64,000 bases of DNA, taken from NCBI GenBank assembly GCA_035297385.1, contig DATGZD010000136.1, positions 1 through 64,000 of the forward strand, read 5' to 3'. The notes beneath the pieces are model-generated. The model saw nothing but the letters and a program-made list of their open reading frames with translations. It had not been told where the DNA came from and searched no databases. Position numbers and translations under genes: made by a program. Below, piece after piece: positions 1 through 8,888 of this stretch; positions within the stretch are counted from its first letter, which is position 1, and each line of letters starts with the position of its first letter. Source of the DNA: UBA11855 sp035297385 (GTDB lineage: Archaea; Thermoproteota; Bathyarchaeia; Bathyarchaeales; Bathycorpusculaceae).

Positions 1-1
1 A

Positions 2-520
2 TCAGAAGTTGAAAAGAACATAGAGTACATTAACAAGATTGTTCTGGATCTGCAAGATTTGGCCCGACCGCTTAACCCCCACGCTGAAGAATCTGACTTG
101 AAGCTCATAATTGATAAGCTGTTAACAAAGTATGGTTTGCCAGAAAACGTTGAAGTGAACGTTAAAGTGGAACCTGCTGCTAGGAAATTTGTGGCTGACA
201 CTTCTTTCATCAATCGCATTATGCATAATTTAGTGAGTAATGCTGTTCAAGCCATGCCAAACGGTGGCAAATTAACAATAGACGCTTACAAGGATGAAGA
301 GGACATAGTAATATCCGTTGAGGACACTGGTGTTGGTATTGCTGAACAGGTAAAGAGCAAACTGTTTACTCCAATGTTTACTACTAAAGCTAAAGGTCAA
401 GGTTTTGGCTTAGTTGTGATAAAGCGTATGACGGAAGCATTAGGTGGAACAGTTACCTTTGAAAGTGAATTAGGGAAGGGTACAAGATTTATTATATGTT
501 TGCCACCTCTAAAAAAATAA
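2..520 (+). CDS. Sensor histidine kinase, C-terminal part (cut by window start)
   Basis: The frame is already open at the window edge, so only the ATP-binding end of a longer kinase is visible. It starts in the dimerisation/phosphoacceptor region (NKIVLDLQDLARPLNP) and continues into a HATPase_c domain with an N box (INRIMHNLVSNAVQAM), a G1 box (EDTGVGI) and a G2 box (KGQGFGLVVIKR). The whole stretch aligns closely with the end of the kinase at 58723-61062, so the two are paralogs. No response regulator follows it. The sensor half cannot be judged here. Confidence 0.9.
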   Translation, partial: SEVEKNIEYINKIVLDLQDLARPLNPHAEESDLKLIIDKLLTKYGLPENVEVNVKVEPAARKFVADTSFINRIMHNLVSNAVQAMPNGGKLTIDAYKDEEDIVISVEDTGVGIAEQVKSKLFTPMFTTKAKGQGFGLVVIKRMTEALGGTVTFESELGKGTRFIICLPPLKK

Positions 521-689
521 ATCGTAAATGAACAATCAAATAGATGCAATTTATTGGGTAAGAATTAACTGAGGAAAATATTTTGCTTTTGTAAAGAAAA
601 AACCAAATGCACAATTAGATTTAGAACTACTACTTGGAAAGCCTTAACTGAATGAATTAATTAATAATGAATTAAGGAGGAATTGTATT

Positions 690-2360
690 TTGTCTGGACA
701 AGCGGGTAATATTCCTGTTCTAATTCTTAGGGAAGGATCAGAAAGGTCGGGGCGTAGGGATGCCCAACGAAATAACATTATGGCGGCAAAAACGATTGCG
801 GAAGCCGTAAAAAGTTCGTTAGGTCCCAAAGGCATGGATAAGATGATGGTGGATAGTTCCGGTGATATAATCATCACCAGCGATGGAAGAACTATCCTTG
901 ATAAGATGGATATTGAACATCCAGCTGCTAAAATGATGGTTGAAGTGGCTAAGACCCAAGACGCGGAAGTTGGGGACGGAACCACTACCTCAGTCATATT
1001 GGCTGGCGAACTCTTGGGAAAGGCTGAAGACTTGATAAACAAGGGCGTTCACCCAACATTGATCGTGGAAGGATACATCAAAGCAGCTGACAAAGCTCTT
1101 GAAACCCTTGAAAACATAGCGATCTCAGTTAAGCCTGAGGACAAGGCGTTCTTGAAGAAGATCGCTGCAACCTCAATGGCCAGCAAGCTCGTGGCTGCGA
1201 ACAAGGAGCAGCTTGCAGATATAGCAGTTAGAGCCATTTTAAGTGTAGCCCAAAAAGTCGGAGAGAGCTACTTAGTGGACTTGGACGATATTATGGTGGA
1301 GAAGAAACCCGGTGAATCCATGTCTGAAACTAGGCTTATCGAAGGTTTGGTTCTTGACAAAGACGTTGTGCATTCAGGCATGCCTAAACGTGTCGAGAAG
1401 GCGAAGATAGCATTGTTAGAAAGTGCACTTGAAATTAAGAAGACCGAGTTCGATACAAAGATCAACATTGAACGACCCGAACAGATGGACTCTTTCTTGC
1501 GGGAAGAGGAAAGTATGCTTAAGGCAATGGTTGAAAAGATAGTCACGTCAGGCGCTAATGTCGTTCTTTGCCAGAAAGGCATAGATGATATGGTTCAACA
1601 CTTTTTGGCTAGGAAAGGAATCTTGGCTGTACAACGTGTTAAGGAGTCGGATATGAAGAAACTAGCTATGGCAACCAGCGGAAAGCCCGTCAATAATCTG
1701 GAAGGGCTCTCTAAGAGCGATCTTGGCTTTGCGGAACTCGTTGAGGAGAGGAAGATCGGTGACGCTAAGATGACCTTTATCGAAGGTTGCAAGAATCCGC
1801 GCTCGGTATCTATTCTTATACGAGGTTCAGATAAACGCTTCCTTGACGAAGCGGAACGATCAGTTCACGATGCCTTATGCGTAGTTCGTGATGTTGTTCA
1901 GGCGCCCAAGATTGTTGCGGGAGGGGGAGCTCCGGAGATGGAAGTTGCAAGAGCACTTAGAGGTTATGCTGAAACTCTGCCAGGCAGAGAGCAACTTGCG
2001 GTCCGAAGCTTTGGCGAGGCTATGGAAATTGTGCCGTTGACGTTAGGTGAAAATGCCGGATTGGACCCTGTTGATCTTTTATTGGAACTTAGAACCCGGC
2101 ATGAGAAGGGCGAAAAATGGGCAGGCGTCGACGTTTTCGAAGGTAAAATCAAAGACATGAGCAACCTTGGGGTCTACGAACCAATGTCTGTTAAGAAGCA
2201 GACAATTAAGTCTGCTACCGAAGCTGCAACGATGATACTGAGGGTGGATGATGTAATCGCCTCTGGAAAGATGAAAGCTCCACGTATGCCCCCCGGAGGT
2301 ATGGGTGGCGGCATGGGTGGAATGGGTGGTATGGGTATGGGCGGAATGCCCCCCTACTAG
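690..2360 (+). CDS. Thermosome subunit (group II chaperonin), GGM-tailed
   Basis: A 556-residue ATP-dependent protein-folding chaperonin subunit of the archaeal double-ring thermosome. The nucleotide-binding motifs LGPKGMDKMM (residues 44-53) and GDGTTT (95-100) are intact, and VAGGGAPEME lies in the C-terminal equatorial domain. The last 20 residues are a Gly-Met-rich tail ending MPPY, as in many group II and group I chaperonins. The TTG start at 690 is chosen because AAGGAGG lies about 9 nt upstream. A second subunit gene is convergent at 2485-4137, so the two are transcribed separately and could build mixed or alternative rings. Confidence 0.97.
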   Translation: MSGQAGNIPVLILREGSERSGRRDAQRNNIMAAKTIAEAVKSSLGPKGMDKMMVDSSGDIIITSDGRTILDKMDIEHPAAKMMVEVAKTQDAEVGDGTTTSVILAGELLGKAEDLINKGVHPTLIVEGYIKAADKALETLENIAISVKPEDKAFLKKIAATSMASKLVAANKEQLADIAVRAILSVAQKVGESYLVDLDDIMVEKKPGESMSETRLIEGLVLDKDVVHSGMPKRVEKAKIALLESALEIKKTEFDTKINIERPEQMDSFLREEESMLKAMVEKIVTSGANVVLCQKGIDDMVQHFLARKGILAVQRVKESDMKKLAMATSGKPVNNLEGLSKSDLGFAELVEERKIGDAKMTFIEGCKNPRSVSILIRGSDKRFLDEAERSVHDALCVVRDVVQAPKIVAGGGAPEMEVARALRGYAETLPGREQLAVRSFGEAMEIVPLTLGENAGLDPVDLLLELRTRHEKGEKWAGVDVFEGKIKDMSNLGVYEPMSVKKQTIKSATEAATMILRVDDVIASGKMKAPRMPPGGMGGGMGGMGGMGMGGMPPY

Positions 2361-2484
2361 ACCAACAAAACCTCTATTTTTGAAAAATTCAAGTCTCTTA
2401 TTTGTTGTCATGTTTTCCCCTCCACAAAGAGGGACCTACTCTCATTATAGCACACGCGGTTACTATGGAAAAAGTTAGGGGTGT

Positions 2485-4137
2485 TTATTCTTCGCCTTCG
2501 GGCCCACTAGGCATCCCGCCTGAGCCACTCGGACTGCCTCTCGTTGCCTTTGATGTTATGACGTCGTCTATGCGTAGTATCATGGAGGCTGATTCGGCTG
2601 CTGATTTTATGGCTTGTATTTTAACTACAATGGGCTCGATGACTCCGTTGTCAATACTATTCTCGACTTTACCAGTGAATACGTTTAAGCCCATATATTT
2701 GCCAGTTTCTTTGTCATGCGCTGATCTAAGTTGTACCAAAACATCAATTGGATCAAATCCACCATTTTCCGTGAGTGCTCTGGGGATTATTTCCATTGCG
2801 TCAGCGAACGCTTCTATGGCAAGTTGTTCTCTGCCACCAACTTTGGTGGCGTATCTGCGCAGTTCCTTGGCAACTTCAATTTCTATTGCTCCGCCTCCTG
2901 CGACTATTCTATTGTTCTCTGTGACATCTGAAACCACTGACAGCGCGTCGGTCATTGCTCTTTCAGCTTCATCCACCATTCTTTCAAGCCCTGCTCGAAT
3001 GAGTATAGCTACTGAATGGGGATCCCTGCATTTTTCAACGAAGATCATTTTGTCTTCGCCAATTTTGCGCTCTTCCACTAAACCAGCAAAGCCTAAGTCT
3101 TCCACCTTTAAATCGTCCAAGTTGGAGGTGACTTTTCCACCTGTTGCTCTCGCGAGCTTTTCCATATCTGACTCTTTTACTCGCCTAGCGGCTATTATCC
3201 CCTCTTGAGACAGATAGTGTTGTACCATGTCGTCCACGCCTTTCTGGCAAAAAACAACGTTAGCGCCCGAGGCTTTGATTTTAGCCACTATTTTCTTTAG
3301 CATGTTATCCTCTTGGTCTAGGAAAGCTTTCATCTGGTTTGGATCACGTATGCGTATTTCGGCGTTCATCTCGGTTTTCTGAATCTCCAACGCCAAATCC
3401 AAAAGTGCGATTTTTGCGTTCTCCTTTTTCTTGGGCATTCCTGGATTGGCAACTTCTTTGTCAATGATTATTCCACTAATCAGTTGGGACTCAAGAAGAC
3501 TCTTGCCTGTTTTCTTTACAATTTGAATATTGTCTATGTCCGCAATCATCTTGTCACCGCGTTTCTCAGCTATCTGTTTCCCAGCTTCGATAGCTATTTC
3601 CGCGAAGCGCTCCTTAGCGCCACCCACGGCTTTGCCGCTCATGGACGTCAAAGCAATTCTCATCATCATTTTGTGGTCATCAACGTCAATGGGCACCGCG
3701 TTTTTCTCTATGATTTCGATCGCTTTTTGTGCCGCCTTGCGGTATCCGCTGACGAGTATGGTTGGATGAATGTTCTGGTCCAAGAGTTCTTCTGCTTTCT
3801 TGAGTAGTTCGCTGGCTAACACCACGGCGGTTGTTGTTCCGTCTCCGACCATGTCATCTTGGGTTTTAGCGATTTCTACCATCATTTTAGCAGCTGGATG
3901 CTCCACATCTATTTCCTTTAGAATTGCTGCCCCATCGTTTGTTATTGTTATGTCGCCCAGTGAATCTATGAGCATTTTATCCATACCTCGAGGTCCCAGT
4001 GTCGTCTTTACTACTTCTCCGATTACGCGAGCGGCCGTAATGTTATTTCTTTGAGCTTCTTTTCCTCTGCTTCGAGATGTGCCTTCCTTCAAAATAAGTA
4101 CCGGTTGACCACTTTGAGTTTGCGTTAAATAAGCCAA
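2485..4137 (-). CDS. Thermosome subunit (group II chaperonin), acidic-tailed
   Basis: A 550-residue thermosome subunit on the minus strand, a clear paralog of the gene at 690-2360. LGPRGMDKML (residues 47-56) and GDGTTT (98-103) are intact, as is VAGGGAIEIE in the C-terminal equatorial part. The tail differs from the other subunit: a short Gly-Ser-Pro run ends GPEGEE instead of a long Gly-Met tail. An ATG start follows a GAGGAGG ribosome site. The gene converges on the first subunit with about 125 nt between the stops, so independent regulation is expected. Confidence 0.97.
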   Translation of the reverse strand: MAYLTQTQSGQPVLILKEGTSRSRGKEAQRNNITAARVIGEVVKTTLGPRGMDKMLIDSLGDITITNDGAAILKEIDVEHPAAKMMVEIAKTQDDMVGDGTTTAVVLASELLKKAEELLDQNIHPTILVSGYRKAAQKAIEIIEKNAVPIDVDDHKMMMRIALTSMSGKAVGGAKERFAEIAIEAGKQIAEKRGDKMIADIDNIQIVKKTGKSLLESQLISGIIIDKEVANPGMPKKKENAKIALLDLALEIQKTEMNAEIRIRDPNQMKAFLDQEDNMLKKIVAKIKASGANVVFCQKGVDDMVQHYLSQEGIIAARRVKESDMEKLARATGGKVTSNLDDLKVEDLGFAGLVEERKIGEDKMIFVEKCRDPHSVAILIRAGLERMVDEAERAMTDALSVVSDVTENNRIVAGGGAIEIEVAKELRRYATKVGGREQLAIEAFADAMEIIPRALTENGGFDPIDVLVQLRSAHDKETGKYMGLNVFTGKVENSIDNGVIEPIVVKIQAIKSAAESASMILRIDDVITSKATRGSPSGSGGMPSGPEGEE

Positions 4138-4328
4138 ATAATTCCCTCCTCAAAACCTACTCGTTAATAGTATATTGTTGCTAATATTGTTGTCTCATTT
4201 CTTTCTTCAGTTGCTTATCGCTTAAACTATTAAGACGTATGTCGCCTATACCGCTTAATCTTGGCGAGCGAAAATAGTCTATACGCTAAATCAGAATTAC
4301 CAGAATAATAGACTTGTGAATAGGAGGT

Positions 4329-4474
4329 CAAAAAAATCGCCAAAGGAAGCTCGAACTTGTATTCATCGATAAGAACGGAAACATGGTATCCCATTATATG
4401 ATGTAAACAATGAGGAGTTAGCTGAAGGTCTTGAAAAGATTTCCAAAGAAACTGCCAAGAGACTGTTATTATAA
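4329..4474 (+). pseudogene. Frameshifted copy of a ~50-aa conserved small protein
   Basis: A reading frame begins after TAGGAGG and encodes KLELVFIDKNGNMVS. It hits a stop and then continues in the next frame as YDVNNEELAEGLEKISKETA followed by KRLLL and a stop. The two halves together match the intact 50-residue protein on the minus strand at 29255-29407, which contains VELAEALEKISKEIAKRL. A single small indel near 4395 therefore seems to have broken it. The function of the family is unknown. Confidence 0.45.
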
Positions 4475-4588
4475 AAAGAACAAAGATAGAACCTAGGCTG
4501 TCTCTGAGGAATTATTAATCAGGCATCAGTCTTTCAGGAAGATCAGCGAAAGTTACGGTTTTCAAATCATCTATGAGGCAGGTGTTTT

Positions 4589-4960
4589 CTAAAGTTTTTT
4601 GGTTCCTTCAAAAACGCATGCTGCGTAATGTTCAATTGGTCTAAGTCCGTAACCCATGCTTCTAAAGAAGCTAATTGCTTCATGATAGCTAGAGTCAATT
4701 TCTGCAGTCTTAATTATGGTAACGCCATGTGCCTTAGCATTTTTCTCTATGTGGACAAGTAGTTTTCTGCCATACCCTTTACGCTTTTCCACATGAGCAG
4801 TGTGTATTTCTTTCAAAAAACTGTAGAGTAAAGTCTTAGCCCACGACACAAGTTTCTTGTTGACAAAAAGTTTAAAAATTATTTCATCGTCTTCTTCGCT
4901 TTCTTCTTGTGTTTCAACTATTTCTTCAATTGTAGAATTCTCTAGGTGTTTTCTACTCAC
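4589..4960 (-). CDS. GNAT-like acetyltransferase, short
   Basis: A 123-residue protein resembling the GNAT N-acetyltransferase core. The segment EKRKGYGRKLLVHIEKNAKA (about residues 57-76) looks like the acetyl-CoA-binding motif A (R/Q-x-x-G-x-G/A), and AISFFRSMGYGLRP looks like the following helix and strand. The first 30 residues are acidic and probably disordered. It is shorter than typical GNATs (about 150 aa), so the N-terminal part of the fold may be reduced. The substrate cannot be predicted. Confidence 0.7.
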   Translation of the reverse strand: MSRKHLENSTIEEIVETQEESEEDDEIIFKLFVNKKLVSWAKTLLYSFLKEIHTAHVEKRKGYGRKLLVHIEKNAKAHGVTIIKTAEIDSSYHEAISFFRSMGYGLRPIEHYAACVFEGTKKL

Positions 4961-5253
4961 TTAGAACAACTCGGGCTCACTCTAATTAATCCTTTCAGTT
5001 TGATATTATGCTTTTGGAAATTCGAGAGTAAAAAGCAAGTTATATTTAGCCAATTGTTTAGATTAGCATTTTGTAGTTAAGTCGTGCTATGCAATGATTT
5101 CCAACAACCTTTGTAATAACTGTTGTTCTTTTAATGGTAGCACTTGGTACTGCTTGATTAGGAGCTTCTTGCGAGAATATGCTCATGATGTGCCCTGAAA
5201 ATACAACAAAAACGGGCTCTATTTTGCGCCTAAAACAAATCTTGAGAAAAGAG

Positions 5254-5478
5254 TCATTGATAAGACCTGTGCCTGTCCGATGTCTCTCTGCTCACTCCAA
5301 CTCTTCCCAAACCACCATTATGTGCGCTCAATACAAATTTCAAGGTATTTCTCATAAAGTATTCCCTGAATTGATTTCCACATTTAGTGCACTTGTACAT
5401 CTTGACTCTGAATTGCCCAAAATTCCATTCCTTATTTGGCTGTTGCATGTGAGCTGTGCAATTCGGACATTTTGGCAT
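5254..5478 (-). CDS. Small zinc-ribbon protein
   Basis: A 74-residue protein with two CxxC pairs (KCPNC near residue 5 and KCTKC near residue 32) followed by GNQFREYF, the usual ending of a one-domain zinc ribbon. The residues after about 45 do not look like part of the fold and may be a read-through or altered tail. A decayed fragment of the same gene (QQPNKEWNFGQFRVKMY) lies at 24936-24984. The role may be nucleic acid or protein binding, which is inference. Confidence 0.6.
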   Translation of the reverse strand: MPKCPNCTAHMQQPNKEWNFGQFRVKMYKCTKCGNQFREYFMRNTLKFVLSAHNGGLGRVGVSRETSDRHRSYQ

Positions 5479-5633
5479 AGTTAGTCACCTAGAGTCATGA
5501 AGATTACTATATATCGTTTTCTTGATTCTTTGTCATGTATTTTCGGAACAAGCGTGCGCATTTATATTCCAGTAATAGTGATGACAAGTTATAAGAAAAG
5601 AGATACATAATATTGGCGATTGGAGGTGAAAAC

Positions 5634-5951
5634 GTGCCTACTTTCGCAGTAAACATGAAACACAGTGTTGAATCTTGTCCATTGTTTAATATTGAGGTAA
5701 AGAAAAGACTTAAGGAAATGCTCGGCAAGAGAGAAGACGTATGGGATCGAGCAAAGAAACATGGCGTACATGTGTTGAGTGCTTGGATGTCTGTTCTGGA
5801 TCATCTCGTTTTCTACATTGTTGAAGCTTCTTCTCAAGAGGCTGTTGAGGACTACTTCAAGGACATAGGCTTTGCTTTCTGGAACAGCATTGAAATTCGA
5901 CAAGTGATACCCGCAGAGGATATAATAAAAACTATTGTTGAAAAAACCTAA
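5634..5951 (+). CDS. Small DUF3303/GYD-like alpha-beta protein
   Basis: A 105-residue protein beginning MPTFAVNMKHSVESCP. The GTG start at 5634 is preferred over the TTG at 5613 because GGAGGTGA lies directly upstream and because a paralog at 25904-26212 begins at the matching place (MPTFLIISRHSPENCP). The pattern of an N-terminal strand, a helix, HVLSAW, FYIVEASSQEAVEDYF and a C-terminal helix suggests a dimeric ferredoxin-like fold. No catalytic residues are recognisable. Confidence 0.75.
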   Translation: MPTFAVNMKHSVESCPLFNIEVKKRLKEMLGKREDVWDRAKKHGVHVLSAWMSVLDHLVFYIVEASSQEAVEDYFKDIGFAFWNSIEIRQVIPAEDIIKTIVEKT

Positions 5952-6043
5952 TGCATTGTAAGCTAAGCGCAAGCCTTTGATGCAGTCTCTGGTTTGAACA
6001 TGCTAATTGTGCATGAAATATAGAACACATCCTGTATATAGAA

Positions 6044-6280
6044 TTGTGGACTAACGAGTTATCGCGGACTGGTAAATCCAGTATGGAGACAGTGGAGAAG
6101 GAAAAAACTTATTTGCACAGGGAAAGGGCATTCTCGACGTTCCGCAGATGTATAGGCTTTGGAGAAAGCATAAATACAGAAAAAGTGTCAGCAAACATAG
6201 CTGAAGACATCCTCGAAATAAAACTTACCAAGCTTGAGCCTAAACCTGAAAAGAAACCCAAAAAGATATCACCTCAATAA
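6044..6280 (+). pseudogene. Hsp20 (small heat-shock protein) C-terminal fragment
   Basis: Encodes 78 residues. From about residue 20 it follows the second half of an alpha-crystallin domain: KTYLHRERAFSTFRRCIGF, then ESINTEKVSANIAEDILEIK and a Lys-Pro-rich tail. The first half of the domain (strands 2-5) is missing and there is no sensible start, so this is probably a truncated relic. The intact Hsp20 at 11887-12447 shows what a full copy looks like. It could still be expressed as a small peptide. Confidence 0.65.
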
Positions 6281-6372
6281 CTCCTTTTTTCCACATAGCT
6301 AGTTCGCCGGACTGTTCAAATAAGTACCCGCTTGCTTTCTGAATTAAGGTTTAATGCGTGTGAGATGATGAT

Positions 6373-6543
6373 ATGGGTGAAGTAGAATCGAATGTCAGCT
6401 ATCAATGCAAAGAATGTGTTGCGAAAGGAACTTTGGTTGAAAACGTGAAGTCTATCAATTTGAACGAAATCAAGTTGCCATGTGATTGTCCAGCGGAAAA
6501 CGGTATATTTCAAATTTTCCATTTCAGATGTCATACGGGGTAA
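6373..6543 (+). CDS. 56-aa Cys-rich (zinc-binding-like) small protein
   Basis: A short ATG frame encodes a protein with YQCKECVAKG near the N-terminus and LPCDCPAENG plus FRCHTG near the C-terminus. The five to six cysteines and one histidine suggest a single zinc site. No family is recognised. No strong ribosome site is visible, but the Cys spacing and the length argue for a real gene. Confidence 0.5.
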   Translation: MGEVESNVSYQCKECVAKGTLVENVKSINLNEIKLPCDCPAENGIFQIFHFRCHTG

Positions 6544-6876
6544 GAAGAGAAATCGGCAGCGGACGCTAATTTAATCTTCTTTGTATCCCTCTTCAGCGAG
6601 TTGAACTGTAACTGTGTCTTTATGTGTGGGGTGTTTTCTCTTTTCTGGCGTCATCTCTCTATCTTGCATGACCATATATTGTTGTTCCGAAATTGGGCAA
6701 AAAGGGGCATGGTTCTCATTTTGGTCTGTCGCCAGTTTCCTATTCCCATTACGAGTTCACACTTTGAAATATGACCTAATCGTAAGAATTAGCCTTGTAA
6801 CTATCTTCAACCTTTTTAGGAAAATGCATACGCTCCGCCCTTGGTGTTCGGTTCAGAACATCAGCTTTCCACCCTT

Positions 6877-7989
6877 TTATGGGACATTCTGGTCTAGTTC
6901 TTTACCCAGCTCTTCAAATAAGGCTCTTTGACGCTGAGTGAGCCTTTCAGGGACAACAACATTCACACGAACTCGCAGGTCGCCTCTACCATATCCTCCA
7001 ATCATCGGCATGCCCCTGCCTTTGACCCTCAGAATCTGTCCAGGCTGTGTTCCAGAATGAATTCTCAGATTGGCCTTTCCTTCGATCGCTGGTATCGTGA
7101 CCTCCGCGCCTAATGCTGCTTGAGGAATGCTAATATTCAGATTGTACAAGAGATTGTCTCCATCTCTACTGAAGTATCGATGTGGCACCATATGAATTAG
7201 AATGTACAAATCTCCTGAGGTTCCTTCCTCAAGCGGCGCTTCCCCTTGGCCTTTAAGCCTAAGTTGGTATCCTTCATTCACGCCAACCGGTATCTTCACC
7301 GTAATCTTCCGCACCCTTCTTACGCGGCCTTTTCCCCTGCAGTTTCTACATGGGGAACCAATAATTTGACCTCTGCCCTTGCAAACAGAGCACGGCACGA
7401 TCTGCACAAACGTGCGAGAGCCGCTTCTGTTTGTGATTCGGAGCTTTCCAGACCCTTTGCACTTTGGACAAGTTTGCACAGAAGTGCCTGGGGCAGCTCC
7501 AGAGCCCCCGCAGACTCCGCATCTCTCAATCCTCGGGACCTCAATTTCCTTTTCGACACCCCGCGCCGCTTCTTCAAGGGTTACGTCAACTTCGGTTTGC
7601 AAATCTCGACCTCGAATAACTTCCTGTTTTTCCTCGAAGCCCTGACCTCCGAAGAAAACGTTGAAGAGATCCCCAAAGCCAGAACTGACACCCATATCAC
7701 GGAATATAGAGTCGAAGTCTGCACCTCGGAAAATGTCCTCTCGAGTATACCTATGATCAAATCCAGCGTCACCCAAAGTGTCATACTGTTTCCGCTTCTC
7801 ATCATCCGACAACACCGCGTAAGCTTCAGAAATCTCCTTGAACTTCTCTTCAGCTCCCGGAGACTTGTTCCTATCAGGGTGATATTGCAGCGCTAGCTTC
7901 CTGTAAGCATCTTTTATCACGCCCTTGGACGCAGACTCCGGGACACCTAGAATCTTGTAGTAATTCTTTTTTTCAGTCACTACTGCCAC
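6877..7989 (-). CDS. dnaJ: Chaperone protein DnaJ (Hsp40)
   Basis: A 370-residue type I J-protein that stimulates the ATPase of DnaK and delivers substrates. The J domain covers residues 8-73 with the essential HPD at 37-39. The zinc domain begins at residue 157 (CGVCGGSG) and contains four CxxCxGxG-type repeats (TCPKCKGSG, PCSVCKGRG, PCRNCRGKG). Two substrate-binding beta domains follow. The Gly/Phe linker is short. The usual partner dnaK is present only as a decayed 3' end immediately upstream, so DnaJ must work with a DnaK encoded elsewhere or has lost its partner. Confidence 0.97.
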   Translation of the reverse strand: MAVVTEKKNYYKILGVPESASKGVIKDAYRKLALQYHPDRNKSPGAEEKFKEISEAYAVLSDDEKRKQYDTLGDAGFDHRYTREDIFRGADFDSIFRDMGVSSGFGDLFNVFFGGQGFEEKQEVIRGRDLQTEVDVTLEEAARGVEKEIEVPRIERCGVCGGSGAAPGTSVQTCPKCKGSGKLRITNRSGSRTFVQIVPCSVCKGRGQIIGSPCRNCRGKGRVRRVRKITVKIPVGVNEGYQLRLKGQGEAPLEEGTSGDLYILIHMVPHRYFSRDGDNLLYNLNISIPQAALGAEVTIPAIEGKANLRIHSGTQPGQILRVKGRGMPMIGGYGRGDLRVRVNVVVPERLTQRQRALFEELGKELDQNVP

Positions 7990-7996
7990 CTTCGAA

Positions 7997-8271
7997 TCCT
8001 ATACTGGCAAACGCTAACCAATCCAGAACGATCGCAACATGATTACTTAACCTTGCGATCCTTGGAATCAACAACCCGTCACCGCTGGCACCTGCCTGCT
8101 CTTTTTCTACTCCTCCAGTTTCGCCCTTCTGTCTTTGCTGTTTGGCAACTGCTTGTTGATAAATGACCATGCCCACTTACTGGAGTGCTTCAGTCAGTTC
8201 TTCAGATTTTTGCCTTTATCTTCTCAAAATCCGCCTGCATGTACTTCATCCGCACAAGATCAACTGGATTA
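7997..8271 (-). pseudogene. dnaK 3' remnant
   Basis: Just upstream of dnaJ on the same strand, broken frames encode MQADFEKIKAK, then SEELTEALQ, a stop, then VGMVIYQQAVAKQQ and KEQAGASGDG. This is the normal order of a DnaK C-terminus (helical lid, the LQ-VG-IYQQA segment and the Gly-rich tail). At least one frameshift and one stop separate the pieces, and nothing of the ATPase or substrate domain remains. The order dnaK-dnaJ matches the common operon, so the locus has lost most of dnaK by deletion. Confidence 0.7.
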
Positions 8272-8362
8272 TTCAAATAAGCACGCCTGCTTTCTACATT
8301 ACAGTTTAGCTTGTCCTATCGATTCAGCCATTGGCTTATACTCGTTTGCAGGTTAAGGGGAC

Positions 8363-8533
8363 TTAATGCCATGCTTTTCTTGCTATCCATACCCGAGCAA
8401 GTTTCTGGGCTTCCTCCAGTTTCGTTATCACGTTATCAGTTTTACCCAACATTATGTCCCATTCAATATCTTTTAAACTGTCAATTATCATCTGCTTCAT
8501 TTCTTCGTCAGATTGCGTTACGCTTTTCGACAA
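8363..8533 (-). CDS. Conserved 56-aa small protein, copy 1
   Basis: The TTG start gives MSKSVTQSDEEMKQMIIDSL, followed by KDIEWDIMLGKTDNVITKLE and a basic, Trp-containing end. A second copy at 24989-25153 has the same length and start. The two differ mainly at third codon positions and by conservative changes, with DSLKDIEWDIMLGKTD unchanged. That pattern points to selection on a protein. It is predicted to be all helical. Function unknown. Confidence 0.6.
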   Translation of the reverse strand: MSKSVTQSDEEMKQMIIDSLKDIEWDIMLGKTDNVITKLEEAQKLARVWIARKAWH

Positions 8534-8576
8534 GTTATTTCATCAAAAGAGACAACTCCGGTTACTTGCCTGATAA

Positions 8577-8665
8577 ACATTGGTAAATGCAAAAACCCAT
8601 GAAAGAGTTGTCTTTCCTTTATTGAGCGGGGTTATTCTCTTCGTCACAAATCACTCTCGTTTTAA
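8577..8665 (+). repeat. 89-bp exact repeat, copy 1
   Basis: An 89-base block identical to 12856-12944 in the same orientation. The right edge here runs straight into the palindrome AGCGCGCGCG (8665-8674). At the other copy the palindrome is at the left edge. Confidence 0.9.
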
Positions 8666-8675
8666 GCGCGCGCGA

Positions 8676-8810
8676 ATGTCGGGAAAGAAAGAAAAAATTG
8701 AAGAGGCTGCTGAAAAAAACGGGAAAGTAGTCAGCAAAGGCCTTAAGGAAAGCGCCAGAGTTGTGAAACGTGTCGGCAAGGGAATAAAGAAAGAAATCAA
8801 GAAAGAGTAA
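8676..8810 (+). CDS. 44-aa Lys-rich helical small protein
   Basis: An ATG two bases after the palindrome at 8665-8674 starts MSGKKEKIEEAAEKNGKVVS, followed by KGLKESARVVKRVGKGIKKE and a basic end. It is strongly charged and helical, with an amphipathic pattern. The frame is also open upstream through the 89-bp repeat, but that part is unlikely to be coding. No family is recognised. Confidence 0.4.
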   Translation: MSGKKEKIEEAAEKNGKVVSKGLKESARVVKRVGKGIKKEIKKE

Positions 8811-8888
8811 TATGGAAGAAAAGAACAAAAATCATTGAATAAAACATATGGTTTTGCCTTACTTAGTTCGCGATTATTGGAGGGAATA

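Noticed and set aside
2402..3208. Long plus-strand frame (268 codons) antisense to the second thermosome gene
   Set aside because: Ser/Thr-rich shadow produced by the codon pattern of the real gene on the other strand.
7246..7896. Long plus-strand frame (216 codons) inside dnaJ
   Set aside because: Antisense shadow of dnaJ; amino acid content and frame follow from the dnaJ codons.
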